Below the pieces are notes generated by a model. That model made no database searches and was not told where the DNA came from. It saw only the letters and a list, made by a program, of their open reading frames with translations. A program made the translations under genes and the position numbers. Positions 9,280 through 19,098 of a stretch of 64,000 bases of DNA are shown here, piece after piece. Positions within the stretch are counted from its first letter, which is position 1. Each line of letters begins with the position of its first letter. Source of the DNA: JANQOZ01 sp045106555 (GTDB lineage: Bacteria > Pseudomonadota > Gammaproteobacteria > Xanthomonadales > SZUA-38). The stretch is from positions 22,304 through 86,303 of the forward strand of contig JBGCET010000028.1 in the NCBI GenBank assembly GCA_045106555.1, in the 5' to 3' direction.

Positions 9280-10314
9280 ATGACTAAAGCCGCCATTCCC
9301 AATGTATCCGCGTTCGAAATTGGCGATCAGGCCGGGATTTCGTCACTTAAGCGCACCACCCGTGATATTGCCGCACCGGGGCCCTTTGAGGTTCTAGTGA
9401 AAACCCATGCAGCGGCCCTGAACTATCGAGACATCATGGTGCTGGAAGCCCGGTACGGCGCTAAAAAGCCTGAGAACCGAGTTCCCTTGGGTGACGGTGC
9501 AGGGGAAGTCATGGCGGTAGGTGACCAGGTTCACGGCGTGGCCGTGGGCGACCGCGTCACCGCGCCCCATTTCAGTCTTTGGACTGACGGCGACTACAGC
9601 CCGGCTATCTTTGCCGCAGACTTGGGCAACACCGCTGATGGTTGGTTGTCGGAGATAGTGCGGCTGCCGGCCAACGCCTGCGTGAAGATACCCGATGCCA
9701 TTAGCTATGAATCGGCCGCCGCCCTTGGCGCAGCGGCCATCACTGCCTGGCGAGTGATTGAAGTACTTGGTGATGTGAAGGCCGGTGATGTTGTGTTGAC
9801 TCTGGGAACCGGCGGCGTGTCCATCATGGCGCTGCAACTGGCCAGCATTAACGGCGCAACGGTGGCCATCACCTCTTCCAGCAATAAGAAACTTGAGCTG
9901 GCCCGCTCTCTGGGTGCCGACATCACCATCAACTATCGAGAACGTCCTGATTGGGAAAATGCGGTGGTGGAACAAACCGGTGGTGCCGACGTGGTGGTGG
10001 AAACGGTAGGCCTAAGCACGCTGGATCAATCTTTGACTGCCTGCGCGCCCAATGCCCGAGTGGGCTTTTTAGGAGCCTTAGGTGGAATGCCGGATAAGGG
10101 GCCAGCGCTTACCGCCATGCTGCTGAAAAACGTCATGATTCAGGGCATTACTTCCGGTAGCCGGAAAAACCTTGCTGACGTTCTGCGCGCGTGCGCAACA
10201 AACAACGTACAGCCCCACATCGATCGTCGAGTCGCGTTTGGCGAAGCCCCCGAAGCATTGGCTTACCTGGCGAAAGGTCAGCACGTCGGGAAAGTGGTCA
10301 TCACCTTCGACTAG
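9280..10314 (+). CDS. Medium-chain NAD(P)-dependent dehydrogenase (quinone reductase-like)
   Basis: The 344-residue protein belongs to the MDR superfamily. It has the GroES-like N-terminal half with LNYRDIMVLEARYG and VPLGDGAGEV, then the Rossmann half with GTGGVSIMALQLA. The catalytic zinc cysteine and His pair of true alcohol dehydrogenases are absent from the expected places, and the structural zinc loop is also missing, so it is closer to zinc-free quinone oxidoreductases or enoyl reductases. ATG at 9280 follows AAGGCA. It ends seven bases before the convergent pqiC. The substrate is unknown. Confidence 0.87.
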   Translation: MTKAAIPNVSAFEIGDQAGISSLKRTTRDIAAPGPFEVLVKTHAAALNYRDIMVLEARYGAKKPENRVPLGDGAGEVMAVGDQVHGVAVGDRVTAPHFSLWTDGDYSPAIFAADLGNTADGWLSEIVRLPANACVKIPDAISYESAAALGAAAITAWRVIEVLGDVKAGDVVLTLGTGGVSIMALQLASINGATVAITSSSNKKLELARSLGADITINYRERPDWENAVVEQTGGADVVVETVGLSTLDQSLTACAPNARVGFLGALGGMPDKGPALTAMLLKNVMIQGITSGSRKNLADVLRACATNNVQPHIDRRVAFGEAPEALAYLAKGQHVGKVVITFD

Positions 10315-10321
10315 GGCGAAG

Positions 10322-10918
10322 CTACAGCTCCAGTGAAGCGGCGGCCTGATTGATGGTGTTGGCAAGTTCAGCCAGCCCGCCTTTCAGGGCTTCAACAAAA
10401 CCGGCATAGTCGTCACTGGCCAGCCGGTAGTTGCCGGCAAAAGAGGCGATGTGGACCACCCGTCGACCATCACCAGAGCTGACAATAAACTGGCCAGATA
10501 GCGACGCTACACCGGCGCTCTGATCTCGTACAAATCGATCGAATCGCACCTCAATTTGCAGGTCTGGGTCTAGCCCTCGAGGATAGGGTTCTACCAGAAC
10601 GACCGCGGACAAGCCCTTGCCAATAGCCGCCGCCAGATTTCGAGCCACGGCATCCTCAGGCGATTCAGCCCAGCGGTTCTTATCATCCTGCAATATGGTG
10701 GATCCAGCCTGAAGGCTGGCAATTTTTTCTCCTCGGGCGTAATCCGGCAGAGTCACTTCCTGCAACCCGATACGCTGAAAGTCTGACTGTCCCGAAGCGA
10801 CACCCATGGTGTCTGTCATGTCCAGCAGGTACCGATTTGGCGCGCCGCACGCAGCAAGCCCCAGTGAACTGACGATGACCAGCCAACGAAAAACGGTGGT
10901 TGAAGATGAGTCCTTCAT
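10322..10918 (-). CDS. pqiC: PqiC-like outer-membrane lipoprotein
   Basis: The 198-residue protein has a lipobox LAAC near residue 24 and the fold of the ABC-type transport auxiliary lipoproteins (PqiC/YmbA). In E. coli PqiC sits in the outer membrane and docks the PqiB tunnel, so that lipids can cross the periplasm. The gene is last in the pqi operon, and its ATG overlaps the pqiB stop codon in the arrangement TAATG, which implies translational coupling. A conserved motif LPDYARGEKIA follows the signal. Function is inferred from family and operon position; the call is firm. Confidence 0.9.
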   Translation of the reverse strand: MKDSSSTTVFRWLVIVSSLGLAACGAPNRYLLDMTDTMGVASGQSDFQRIGLQEVTLPDYARGEKIASLQAGSTILQDDKNRWAESPEDAVARNLAAAIGKGLSAVVLVEPYPRGLDPDLQIEVRFDRFVRDQSAGVASLSGQFIVSSGDGRRVVHIASFAGNYRLASDDYAGFVEALKGGLAELANTINQAAASLEL

Positions 10919-12552
10919 TACAGGTTTTCCTCCAGTTTCTGGGCCAGCTCTGACACCTTGCCAGCCGCCGCACTCAACTCTCGTAGCGTGCTCTCCAGCT
11001 CAACGTAAAACGGCGAACTGGGGGACAGACCTCCCAAAGTTTCATCAGCCTGCCCGGACAACGCATTGAGGCTTTTCACCAGGGCCGGCAGGTCGCTGCT
11101 GGCGGCGTTAAGATTACCGGCCGCTGAGGCCACCGCATTTAGCACCAGCGAAAGCTCGGCGGGTATGCTCTGAGCTTCATCACTGGCCACCATACTGCCA
11201 ATGTCTCCGAGTAACTGTGTACCGGCCTGGATTAATTCATCCAACGGCAACTCGCTCAAATTCCGTACCAGGGTCTGAACATTGTTGGTCAAGGCCTGGC
11301 TGCTGGAAGGGATGGACGGAAACTGCGGATAGGGCCTGGCGTCCATATTAATGCTGGCGTTTTCCAGTTCAGGCTTCATCACCAGGTCCAGACGTTTGGC
11401 ACCGGTGAGCAAATTCGCCGACGCCAACTGCGCGCGAATGCCGGACTGCACCCAATAATTGAGGCCGTCTCGAAGCTCATCCAGAGACAACCCTTCAAAA
11501 CCCACCCGAGATGGCTGAAGCTGAAAAATGGCGTAAATTCGATCCGGTGAGTCTGGGCCGGTGGTTGGTTCATAAACCACGTCCAGCACGTTGCCAAGCT
11601 TAATGCCGTCGAACATCACCGGCGCCCCCGGTCTAAGTCCGTTAACCGATTCTGTCAGTTCCGCGATGAATCGATGATCCTCGGCGTGTGCGGGATCGTA
11701 GAACAAACTTTCGTTCGCGTCGCGACGGTGTCGGTAGATAGGAAACGTCTCGCCATCGGTTTCAATGGGCTGCGCCAAATCACCGCCAATGGACTCAAAT
11801 GCAATACCCCCCGACAACAGGGCATCAAAGGACTCAAAGTGCACGTTGAAACCGTCCGCATCAGCAATGACATCCAACCCGGACACATTCCAAAAGCGCG
11901 TATTGCGATTGATAAATTGATCGAACGGCGCCTCAACAAAGCCTTCAAACGTAATAAACCGGCCATCTTCGCTTAGGTCTCTTCGCTCAACCTGACCCAC
12001 TCTGAGCTGTCGATAATAAATAGGCGCGCCAATATGAATGGACCCGGCGTAGTCGGTCGTAAGACGAACGTGCAATCCCGGTGTACCCGGGTCTGTCTGT
12101 GGAGGATCACTGAGCCCAACGAACGCCAACTTGCGCTGTTGGGGTTCCGCGGTCCATTCAACCTCTATATAAGCGCCGGACAAAATGGTTCCCAGGCCAG
12201 ACACTGCGCCGCCGTCAAAACGCGCCCTGACCACCCAAAACCGTGTGGTTTCCCCCAGAAACCTGTCGACGCTGCGGTCCATACGGGCATACACCACCAC
12301 AGACGCAAGGTCTTCCGACAGCTCCACCTTTTCCACCACACCCACCACCACGCCCAGGTGTTTGATCTGGGTTTTTTCGGCCTGCAGGCCGGACCCACTG
12401 GAAAACTGAATTTCCACCAAGGGGCCACGCTCCTGGTACGTTTGCCAAGCTACCGCCAACGACAGAACGATCGCTAACAGTGGTATCAGCCAGATTACCG
12501 AAAGGCGGGCGCCGGGCGTGGTGACCTTTGGCCTCTCAATCGTTTCGTCCAA
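10918..12552 (-). CDS. pqiB: PqiB, MCE-domain intermembrane transport protein
   Basis: The 544-residue protein has one N-terminal membrane helix (about residues 17-37) and three successive MCE/MlaD domains, followed by a helical C-terminal region of about 130 residues. This is the architecture of PqiB, whose stacked MCE rings and helical needle form a periplasm-spanning tube for lipids or other hydrophobic molecules. The start is TTG at 12552, five bases after GGAGG, and it overlaps the end of the preceding pqiA gene by 17 bases. The three-MCE count separates it from the seven-MCE YebT/LetB. Confidence 0.93.
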   Translation of the reverse strand: MDETIERPKVTTPGARLSVIWLIPLLAIVLSLAVAWQTYQERGPLVEIQFSSGSGLQAEKTQIKHLGVVVGVVEKVELSEDLASVVVYARMDRSVDRFLGETTRFWVVRARFDGGAVSGLGTILSGAYIEVEWTAEPQQRKLAFVGLSDPPQTDPGTPGLHVRLTTDYAGSIHIGAPIYYRQLRVGQVERRDLSEDGRFITFEGFVEAPFDQFINRNTRFWNVSGLDVIADADGFNVHFESFDALLSGGIAFESIGGDLAQPIETDGETFPIYRHRRDANESLFYDPAHAEDHRFIAELTESVNGLRPGAPVMFDGIKLGNVLDVVYEPTTGPDSPDRIYAIFQLQPSRVGFEGLSLDELRDGLNYWVQSGIRAQLASANLLTGAKRLDLVMKPELENASINMDARPYPQFPSIPSSSQALTNNVQTLVRNLSELPLDELIQAGTQLLGDIGSMVASDEAQSIPAELSLVLNAVASAAGNLNAASSDLPALVKSLNALSGQADETLGGLSPSSPFYVELESTLRELSAAAGKVSELAQKLEENL

Positions 12553-13174
12553 ACCGACCTCCGTTTTCCTTTGACCTAAGCGATGGATCCCAGATCAGCC
12601 GGGGGTCCAGCGCCATGGCTGACAACATGGTCAGCGCAACGGACACAGCAAAGGCGACGACACCTGGGCCAGGTTTTATTGTCATTACCGCCCCCAGTTG
12701 AATCAACGCCGCTAGCGCTGCGACCACAAATACATCAATCATCGACCAGCGTCCGATCAGTTCAATGGCCTGATGGGCTCGATGGCGCCGGTGATCGTCC
12801 CCTATCGCGCCACGCTGAACCGACATGGCCAGCCAGGCGATAATAGCGAATTTCGATACTGGCACTAAGATACTGGCGGCAAACACTACAAACGCCACCA
12901 CATAACTACCGTGGTGAATCAGCGCTACAACTCCGCCTACGATGGTGGAATCGGCACCACTACCCAGGGTCTCAGTGCGCATGATGGGCAGCAGGTTTCC
13001 TGGGATGTAGGCAATGACGCCAGCTAGCCAAAGCGCCCAGACACGCTGCACACTGTTGGGCAATCGAGAGTGAACTGGCGTTCCGCAGGTGGCACATTTG
13101 GAGTTTGGCTCATCGGTGATCTCCCGACACACTCGGCAAACCGCCCAGCCTTTCTGCAGAGCCGTTGTTGTCAT
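12536..13174 (-). CDS. pqiA: PqiA half-protein (second)
   Basis: The 212-residue inner-membrane protein is one half of the PqiA architecture: a short zinc-ribbon region with CRVC and CATC pairs near the N-terminus, then four predicted membrane helices, including GRWSMIDVFVVAALAAL. E. coli PqiA is a single 417-residue chain made of two such halves; here the halves are separate genes. Its ATG overlaps the first half's stop by four bases, so the two are translationally coupled and should assemble together as the inner-membrane partner of PqiB. Confidence 0.9.
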   Translation of the reverse strand: MTTTALQKGWAVCRVCREITDEPNSKCATCGTPVHSRLPNSVQRVWALWLAGVIAYIPGNLLPIMRTETLGSGADSTIVGGVVALIHHGSYVVAFVVFAASILVPVSKFAIIAWLAMSVQRGAIGDDHRRHRAHQAIELIGRWSMIDVFVVAALAALIQLGAVMTIKPGPGVVAFAVSVALTMLSAMALDPRLIWDPSLRSKENGGRFGRND

Positions 13175-13839
13175 GGCGCCCTATCACCCCGAGCTAGCGA
13201 CCAGGCTGAGTCACGGCACAACACGTTGGCGTTATAGCTAATCACCAGCACTAACACCGCCAGAGCCCAAAACGCAGGACCCACGCTAATGGTGGCCAGC
13301 TTGCCAATTTTAACCAGCGACACCACGACTCCGAGCATAAAAATCTCGACCATCGCCCAGGGTTCCAATTGCTGTGCGAGGCGAAATACCGTTTTCCAGG
13401 CCGAGTTCAAAACCTTGCCTCTGCGAAGCTGTGAAAAAACGCCAATGAGCAGTGTGTTGCGAATGACCGGCAACACCAGCGTCAACATGGCCGCCGCTAT
13501 CGCCATCAGCGGCATGCCGCTGTCCCACAACACCTTGATCGCGTCCAACACGGAAATTTGATTCGCCAGACCGGAGCGCTCCATGGACAGAAACGGAAAG
13601 GAAATGGCGCATAGCAGCAACACCAGCGATGCCACCAGTGAAGCCAATGCGCGATCGGTGCTGTCTTTTTTGCGGGTTAAAAGCACTGCGTGACAACGAC
13701 CACAATGGGCTACATCACCATCGCGAAGGTCAGGCTTCTGCCACAGGGTGTCGCAATGTTCACAGGCCACGTAGTGGCGATTGATTTCGGCCCGACTGAG
13801 CGGCAATTGTGTACTCTTTGTTTGTTCCACAGACGTCAC
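13171..13839 (-). CDS. pqiA: PqiA half-protein (first)
   Basis: The 222-residue protein opens the pqi operon. It has CEHC and CGRC cysteine pairs (about residues 27-53) that form a zinc ribbon, then membrane helices and the family motif LEPWAMVEIFMLGVVVSLVK. That motif is the counterpart of GRWSMIDVFVVA in the second half-protein. The start is a GTG at 13839, about 11 bases after AGGGAG. Together with the next gene it equals one E. coli PqiA. The operon order pqiA-pqiA-pqiB-pqiC with overlaps throughout shows a single unit for lipid transport or membrane stress. Confidence 0.9.
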   Translation of the reverse strand: MTSVEQTKSTQLPLSRAEINRHYVACEHCDTLWQKPDLRDGDVAHCGRCHAVLLTRKKDSTDRALASLVASLVLLLCAISFPFLSMERSGLANQISVLDAIKVLWDSGMPLMAIAAAMLTLVLPVIRNTLLIGVFSQLRRGKVLNSAWKTVFRLAQQLEPWAMVEIFMLGVVVSLVKIGKLATISVGPAFWALAVLVLVISYNANVLCRDSAWSLARGDRAP

Positions 13840-13959
13840 AAAAGCGTCGCTCCCTGCAGATTGATTTTGAGTGTTACTGGCGTCCTCTTTAAGGGCACCA
13901 TGCTAGGTAATTTGTAGCATAAACGTTGCTAAGCCGCAGAACACGATCGACCCCATTTG

Positions 13960-16617
13960 CTAGGCTGGTTCACCTTGACCTGGCCGCGGCAATAATTTCC
14001 CCAATGCCGCCGCGACTTCCACTGCAGTAAACGGCTTTTGCAACATCTGAAAATCTATCGAGCTTTGGTCATGATCGATAAACCCACTCATTAGAACTAT
14101 CCGGATGTCTTTCGACTGCTGTTGTGCCCATTGCGCCAGCTGAACACCATTGAGGTCACCCGGCATCCTGATATCCGTGAGAAGAAAGTCGTAGATGCCA
14201 TTATCTTTCAATCGATCCTGGGCCTCGCGGCCTGAAGCAACCCTCACCACGTCCAATTTCAGTGTCGCCAGCATGCGCTGTAGGACACCTGCCACCATAT
14301 CGTTGTCTTCAACTAACAGCATGCGCAATCCACTGAAATCAAAAGACCGTCGCGGTCTTTCCACTGCACCGGACACTGGCTTCAATGCTTCCACCGGCAA
14401 CACCAGCTCAACCACTGTTCCGTCCCCTGGGCGACTGGTCATTCGAAGATCTCCGCCGCTTTGTTTGACAAACCCATAGACCGAACTCAACCCAAGCCCA
14501 GATCCGGCATGCAAATCCTTTGTGGTGTAAAACGGCTCAATTGCGTGCTCAAGTTCAGATTCACTCATGCCCATGCCATCGTCCGTCAGCTGAATCAGCA
14601 GGTACTGGCCGTTTTTTATATCTTCTGACCAGCATTTGCCCGAATCGTCTATACGGATGACCGCCGCCGATAGCGTCACTGTACCGCCGTTGGGCATAGC
14701 GTCAGCGGCGTTGCTTATGAGATTCAACAACGAGGTGGTTAACAGTGCCGGGTCCACCACAATCGCCGAGTTCTTGCTGTTGTCGCGGAGTACCAGCTGG
14801 TTTTCCTCACCAAGCGCAAACGCCAGCAACGTCTCAGTAGATTCTAGGTAGTGACTGAATTGAACCTGTTTTGCTGCCAGCTCTTGCTGCCGTGTGTAGG
14901 TTAAAAGCTGGCGCAAAATTTTGGCGCCATGGTCAAGAGATTGATTGGACAACTGCAAAGCGCTGGATTTCTCGCCCTCGGTCACCGCGGCGCTGCCGAT
15001 CACTTCATTACTACTGGCCACAACTTGCAGGAGGTTATTAAAATCGTGAGCCACGTTACCGACCAACATGCCAATGGCATCAACGCGTTTTCCGCGTTCA
15101 AGCTCGCGAGTCATTTGTTCCTGAGCGTCCAGGTTCTTTCGGAGCTCGGTGGTTTTTTCTTCCACCTGACGCTGCAACTCTTGGTTCCGAAGGGTATTTT
15201 CAGCCAGCCGGCGTCGCTCAGCTCGACGACGGATTTGCAGCACAACCAGCAGCGACCCTAACAACGAAGCACCGGTGACCAGGAAAAGAAACAGGCGGTT
15301 CATTCGCCGATCAGCCTGCTGTTGACGCAATTGAGCTTGCGCAAATTCTTCGGCTTTTTGCAGGTCAAAGGTTCGCTTAGCCGCAGTCAACTTGGCTTGA
15401 AAAAACTCAGCGCGGGTGGTCGAAGCTAACGCATCGCGATTTTCGTCAGCATCCATGAAGGCCCGCAACACCTCCAATGCCCTCTGCTCTCCTGCCTGAA
15501 GTAGGGTTGCCTCTAAAAGCAATCGGTTAAATCGCACCCGCTTTGCGGGCACTGGTTCAACGTTAGGATCGACATTGCTCAACTGAGCCAAAGCCCCCGC
15601 ATAGTCTCCCTGCAGAATCATGACTTCAGCCAGACTTAGGTACACCGCAGTCACTTCATGGGCCTGATCGAACAGCAGCTCCAAAGCTTCATTGCCATTA
15701 GTCAGTGCGTCGTCCAAACGACCGAGATCGCGCAATGTGTCGGCGTAGATCAAATAGGCAGAGCCCAGCATCAATGGAGTGGTGTCTATTCCCTGCTGAA
15801 TGAAACGCTCCAAACCCCTGATCGCCTGCTGGGGATTACCGGCCACTCGGATGAGTTCCAGGTCATGCAGCTGCAGTGAACCATGAACCAGTGAATCGGG
15901 TTTTCGCTCTATGACCGGGCGAAGCTGGTCCAGGGTCTCACGAGCAGCCGCGAAGTCTTTCAGCGTTATGAGAATAACGATGAGGTTATTGCCCGCGTAT
16001 AGCGTGATCTCATCGTCCTGGCGTCTGAGCGCACTGAACAGCAGTTGCTCATATAAATCAACCGCCTGAGCCGCCTGGCCGTTTTCGTTCAGCGCCACCG
16101 CGTAGCCAATTTGAGACCTTGCTACCAGACTTTCTGGAACCCCCAAATTATCTCGTTCGAACAACAGGCCGAACGCGTTGAGGCTTTCCTCTCTTCGACC
16201 GGCGATCAGCAGCAGAACCGCATCCAGGGCATCTGTTCGGAATGCTAGCTGGGGCAATTCATTGCGATTGATCAAGGGTTTCAAAGCATTGATGTTAGAT
16301 CGGCTTTGATTGAATCGCCCCAAACGCATCTCAGCCATCGCCTCAACAAATCGAGCCTTGAGCACTAACGGATCACCGGCGCCTAACGACTCCCCCACCA
16401 ATGCGTATACGTTTTGGACCAATTCCAAGCGTGCTTCGTAGTCCGGCTTTATTTCCAACAATGCGTCGTCAATTGCTGCGTTAAGCTCGCCCTGGCCAGA
16501 GGTTGCGGCAGATGATGTTGTGCATAGAAACACGCATAGAAAAATCACGATCGCTGCAATGCTGAAAACACCACAGTCTTGACGAGCCCCGAAATTATTC
16601 GCTCTCAAATGGGCCAT
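13960..16617 (-). CDS. Hybrid sensor histidine kinase/response regulator with periplasmic TPR sensor
   Basis: The 885-residue protein starts with a signal or membrane segment (about 17-38), followed by some 390 residues of TPR-like helical repeats in the periplasm. A membrane helix at about 440-462 and a short coiled coil lead into a kinase core. The H box GNVAHDFNNLLQ holds the phospho-accepting His524. N, G1 and G2 boxes of the ATPase follow (NLISNAADAMPNGG, DDGMGMS, GSGLGLSSVYG). A C-terminal receiver domain has the acceptor Asp815 in LLTDIRMPG and the conserved Lys in LQKPF. No partner regulator or DNA-binding output lies nearby, so it is an orphan. It is divergent from the molybdoenzyme. 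The signal sensed is unknown. Confidence 0.92.
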   Translation of the reverse strand: MAHLRANNFGARQDCGVFSIAAIVIFLCVFLCTTSSAATSGQGELNAAIDDALLEIKPDYEARLELVQNVYALVGESLGAGDPLVLKARFVEAMAEMRLGRFNQSRSNINALKPLINRNELPQLAFRTDALDAVLLLIAGRREESLNAFGLLFERDNLGVPESLVARSQIGYAVALNENGQAAQAVDLYEQLLFSALRRQDDEITLYAGNNLIVILITLKDFAAARETLDQLRPVIERKPDSLVHGSLQLHDLELIRVAGNPQQAIRGLERFIQQGIDTTPLMLGSAYLIYADTLRDLGRLDDALTNGNEALELLFDQAHEVTAVYLSLAEVMILQGDYAGALAQLSNVDPNVEPVPAKRVRFNRLLLEATLLQAGEQRALEVLRAFMDADENRDALASTTRAEFFQAKLTAAKRTFDLQKAEEFAQAQLRQQQADRRMNRLFLFLVTGASLLGSLLVVLQIRRRAERRRLAENTLRNQELQRQVEEKTTELRKNLDAQEQMTRELERGKRVDAIGMLVGNVAHDFNNLLQVVASSNEVIGSAAVTEGEKSSALQLSNQSLDHGAKILRQLLTYTRQQELAAKQVQFSHYLESTETLLAFALGEENQLVLRDNSKNSAIVVDPALLTTSLLNLISNAADAMPNGGTVTLSAAVIRIDDSGKCWSEDIKNGQYLLIQLTDDGMGMSESELEHAIEPFYTTKDLHAGSGLGLSSVYGFVKQSGGDLRMTSRPGDGTVVELVLPVEALKPVSGAVERPRRSFDFSGLRMLLVEDNDMVAGVLQRMLATLKLDVVRVASGREAQDRLKDNGIYDFLLTDIRMPGDLNGVQLAQWAQQQSKDIRIVLMSGFIDHDQSSIDFQMLQKPFTAVEVAAALGKLLPRPGQGEPA

Positions 16618-16891
16618 AAAAAGTATGAAATGGTTTGATCCAATTGCAATGACCGCGCAACCTTCTGCCAGAAAACCGCGACATTCTGCCGAAGTGCACT
16701 AGCGTTTGGCAGGATCGATGAATGGACGACTCTAGCACCTCAATACTATGGCGTATAGAAATGTGACGTATCTGTAACTTGAATCGATGCTCGGAACGAT
16801 CGACCGGGAAAATTGGCCAAAACACCACGAATCCCTTTGGTAAAAATGGCGCCTGTTATGATGCAGATCAGGTCACTGGGGAGTTTGCTTG

Positions 16892-19066
16892 ATGTCACAA
16901 CGCCCGATAGGCGGCGGAGCGCGAAAAGTCCTTTACACATTGAAAACGGTTCGCCGAATGGGGATAGGGCGCGCGACCAAAGCTCTGCGCTCCAATAACG
17001 CCTGCAAAGCCTGTGGCTACGGCATGGGCGGCCAACGAGGCGGCATGACCAACGAACAGGGCGAGTTTCCAGCAGTCTGCAATAAAAGCGTTCAAGCCCA
17101 ATCAACCGATGTACAGCCGGCGATTCCAAAAGAGATTTTTCATCGCCATACACTTTGCGAACTGCAAGACTTAAGTGCCAAGGACTTGGAACATCTCGGT
17201 CGCTTAGGAGACCCGCTACACAAGCCGGCAGGCTCCGATCACTACCAGGTAATTGACTGGGATAGCGCGATGGCGCTGGCGGCTACAAAAATGAGAGCCT
17301 GCCAGCCCGAACGGAGTTTTTTTTACGCCTCCGGTCGCTCATCCAATGAAGCGGGGTTTCTGTTTCAGTTGTTCGCCCGCGCCTTCGGCACCAACAACGT
17401 CACTAACTGCTCGTACTATTGCCATCAGGCCACCGGCATTGGCCTGGAATCTACGGTAGGCACCGGGACGGCCACCGTAGAGCTAGACGATTTGGACCGC
17501 TGCGATTTGATTTTTGTTATCGGCGCCAATCCGGCATCGAACCATCCGCGCTTTATCCACAAGCTAAAGGCCCTCCGAGATCGGGGCGGTCATGTGGTGA
17601 TGATTAACCCGGCAGTAGAACCTGGACTGGTGAAATTTGCCTTACCTAAAAGTCCGCGCTCATTGCTCTCGGGTGGCAGTGATATTGCCTCACATTATCT
17701 GCAGCCACGTATTGGAGGCGATATCGCTTTGTTACTGGCGCTGGCTAAACACGTTGTGGATGCTGGCTGTCACAACACTCAATTTCTAGACGAATATACG
17801 AACGGCGCCGATGACTATCTAGCTCAGGTTCAGTCGTTATCCTGGGATACTTTGCTGGAAAATTGCGGCGTTGAGCGAGCGAACGTTGAGAAGGTCGGTG
17901 ATGTCTACGCCAAATCAAACCACGCGGTGTTTGCTTGGGGTATGGGCGTCACCCATCACCTGCACGGCGTAGAAAACATCGAGGCCATTGCTGCGCTTGC
18001 GCTGCTGCGCGGCATGATAGGGCGGCCTGGCGCCGGGTTATTGCCGCTACGAGGCCATTCCAATGTTCAAGGTATTGGCACCATTGGCGTTAAACCGGTT
18101 TTACCCGCGCACATCAATGCTCGTTTGGAAAAAAAACTAGGACTAAAGATCCCAGAGCAACAAGGCCTGGATACCGTTGCTGCACTCCACGCTGCTCATG
18201 CCGGAGAAATGGACTGCGCGGTGTTGATGGGAGGCAATCTGTTTGGCGCCAGTCCAAACAAACCGTGGATCGAACAGGCACTCAATCGCATAGGCTTCAG
18301 GATCAGTCTGACCACCACGTTGAATCAAAGTCACGTTCGCGGCATTAACGACAGCGAAATGCTGGTATTGCCGGTGACCGCTCGCGACGAAGAGTGGGAG
18401 CCCACAACCCAGGAATCCATGTTCAACTACGTGCGACTCAGCGACGGCGGAATTAGAAGGCTGAAAAACGTGCGCCCAGAGGTCGCCATATTGGCCGACT
18501 TGGCACACCGAGTGCTGCCAGACAGCCCAATCGATTTCAGCGCGTTTGCCAAACATCGCCATATCCGCCACGCCATTGCCGAAGTAGTCCCCGGGATGGA
18601 GGCACTGAAAGATATTGACGTTGCCAAAAAGGAATTCCATATCCGCAATCGATTAATGCATACGCCGAAGTTTCATACCGATAATGGCAAAGCCACCCTA
18701 CCGATTGTTCAGCCACCGGCCCTGAAGTTGCCCAAGGGGCGCTTCCATCTGGCCACCATTCGTAGCGAAGGCCAGTTCAACACCATGATCTACGAAGAGC
18801 ATGACAGCTACCGCAATGTCCCCCATCGCTGGTCGGTGTTAATGGGCCCGGCAGACCTGTGCGCAAACGCTCTATCACCCGGCGACCACGTCACCCTCAG
18901 GTCCGATCATGGCGTGATGGAAGACGTGCAGGTTTTCCCCTTCGAACTTGGGCCAGGCGACCTGCTGGCTTATTTCCCCGAAGCCAACTGTCTGACGGGC
19001 TTTGCGGTTGATCCTCGCAGTCGCACGCCGGCGTTTAAATCCGTTCAGGTTTGGCTGGATAGGTAA
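16892..19066 (+). CDS. ydeP: FdhF/YdeP-family molybdopterin oxidoreductase
   Basis: The 724-residue protein matches the YdeP branch of the formate dehydrogenase-like molybdopterin enzymes. It has an N-terminal CKAC pair (Cys38, Cys41) with a further Cys in AVCNKS, the motif TNCSYYCHQATG carrying the likely Mo-ligand Cys, GANPASNHPRF, the RGMIGRPGAG loop, and a C-terminal molydopterin dinucleotide domain. No electron-transfer partner gene is adjacent, as in E. coli ydeP, which is linked to acid resistance but has no proven reaction. ATG at 16892 is chosen over the TTG one codon earlier because GGGGAG lies nine bases before it. Gene symbol is by similarity of architecture. Confidence 0.85.
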   Translation: MSQRPIGGGARKVLYTLKTVRRMGIGRATKALRSNNACKACGYGMGGQRGGMTNEQGEFPAVCNKSVQAQSTDVQPAIPKEIFHRHTLCELQDLSAKDLEHLGRLGDPLHKPAGSDHYQVIDWDSAMALAATKMRACQPERSFFYASGRSSNEAGFLFQLFARAFGTNNVTNCSYYCHQATGIGLESTVGTGTATVELDDLDRCDLIFVIGANPASNHPRFIHKLKALRDRGGHVVMINPAVEPGLVKFALPKSPRSLLSGGSDIASHYLQPRIGGDIALLLALAKHVVDAGCHNTQFLDEYTNGADDYLAQVQSLSWDTLLENCGVERANVEKVGDVYAKSNHAVFAWGMGVTHHLHGVENIEAIAALALLRGMIGRPGAGLLPLRGHSNVQGIGTIGVKPVLPAHINARLEKKLGLKIPEQQGLDTVAALHAAHAGEMDCAVLMGGNLFGASPNKPWIEQALNRIGFRISLTTTLNQSHVRGINDSEMLVLPVTARDEEWEPTTQESMFNYVRLSDGGIRRLKNVRPEVAILADLAHRVLPDSPIDFSAFAKHRHIRHAIAEVVPGMEALKDIDVAKKEFHIRNRLMHTPKFHTDNGKATLPIVQPPALKLPKGRFHLATIRSEGQFNTMIYEEHDSYRNVPHRWSVLMGPADLCANALSPGDHVTLRSDHGVMEDVQVFPFELGPGDLLAYFPEANCLTGFAVDPRSRTPAFKSVQVWLDR

Positions 19067-19098
19067 TCATTCGCGAACCGTCGACCGGACACTGGTGT

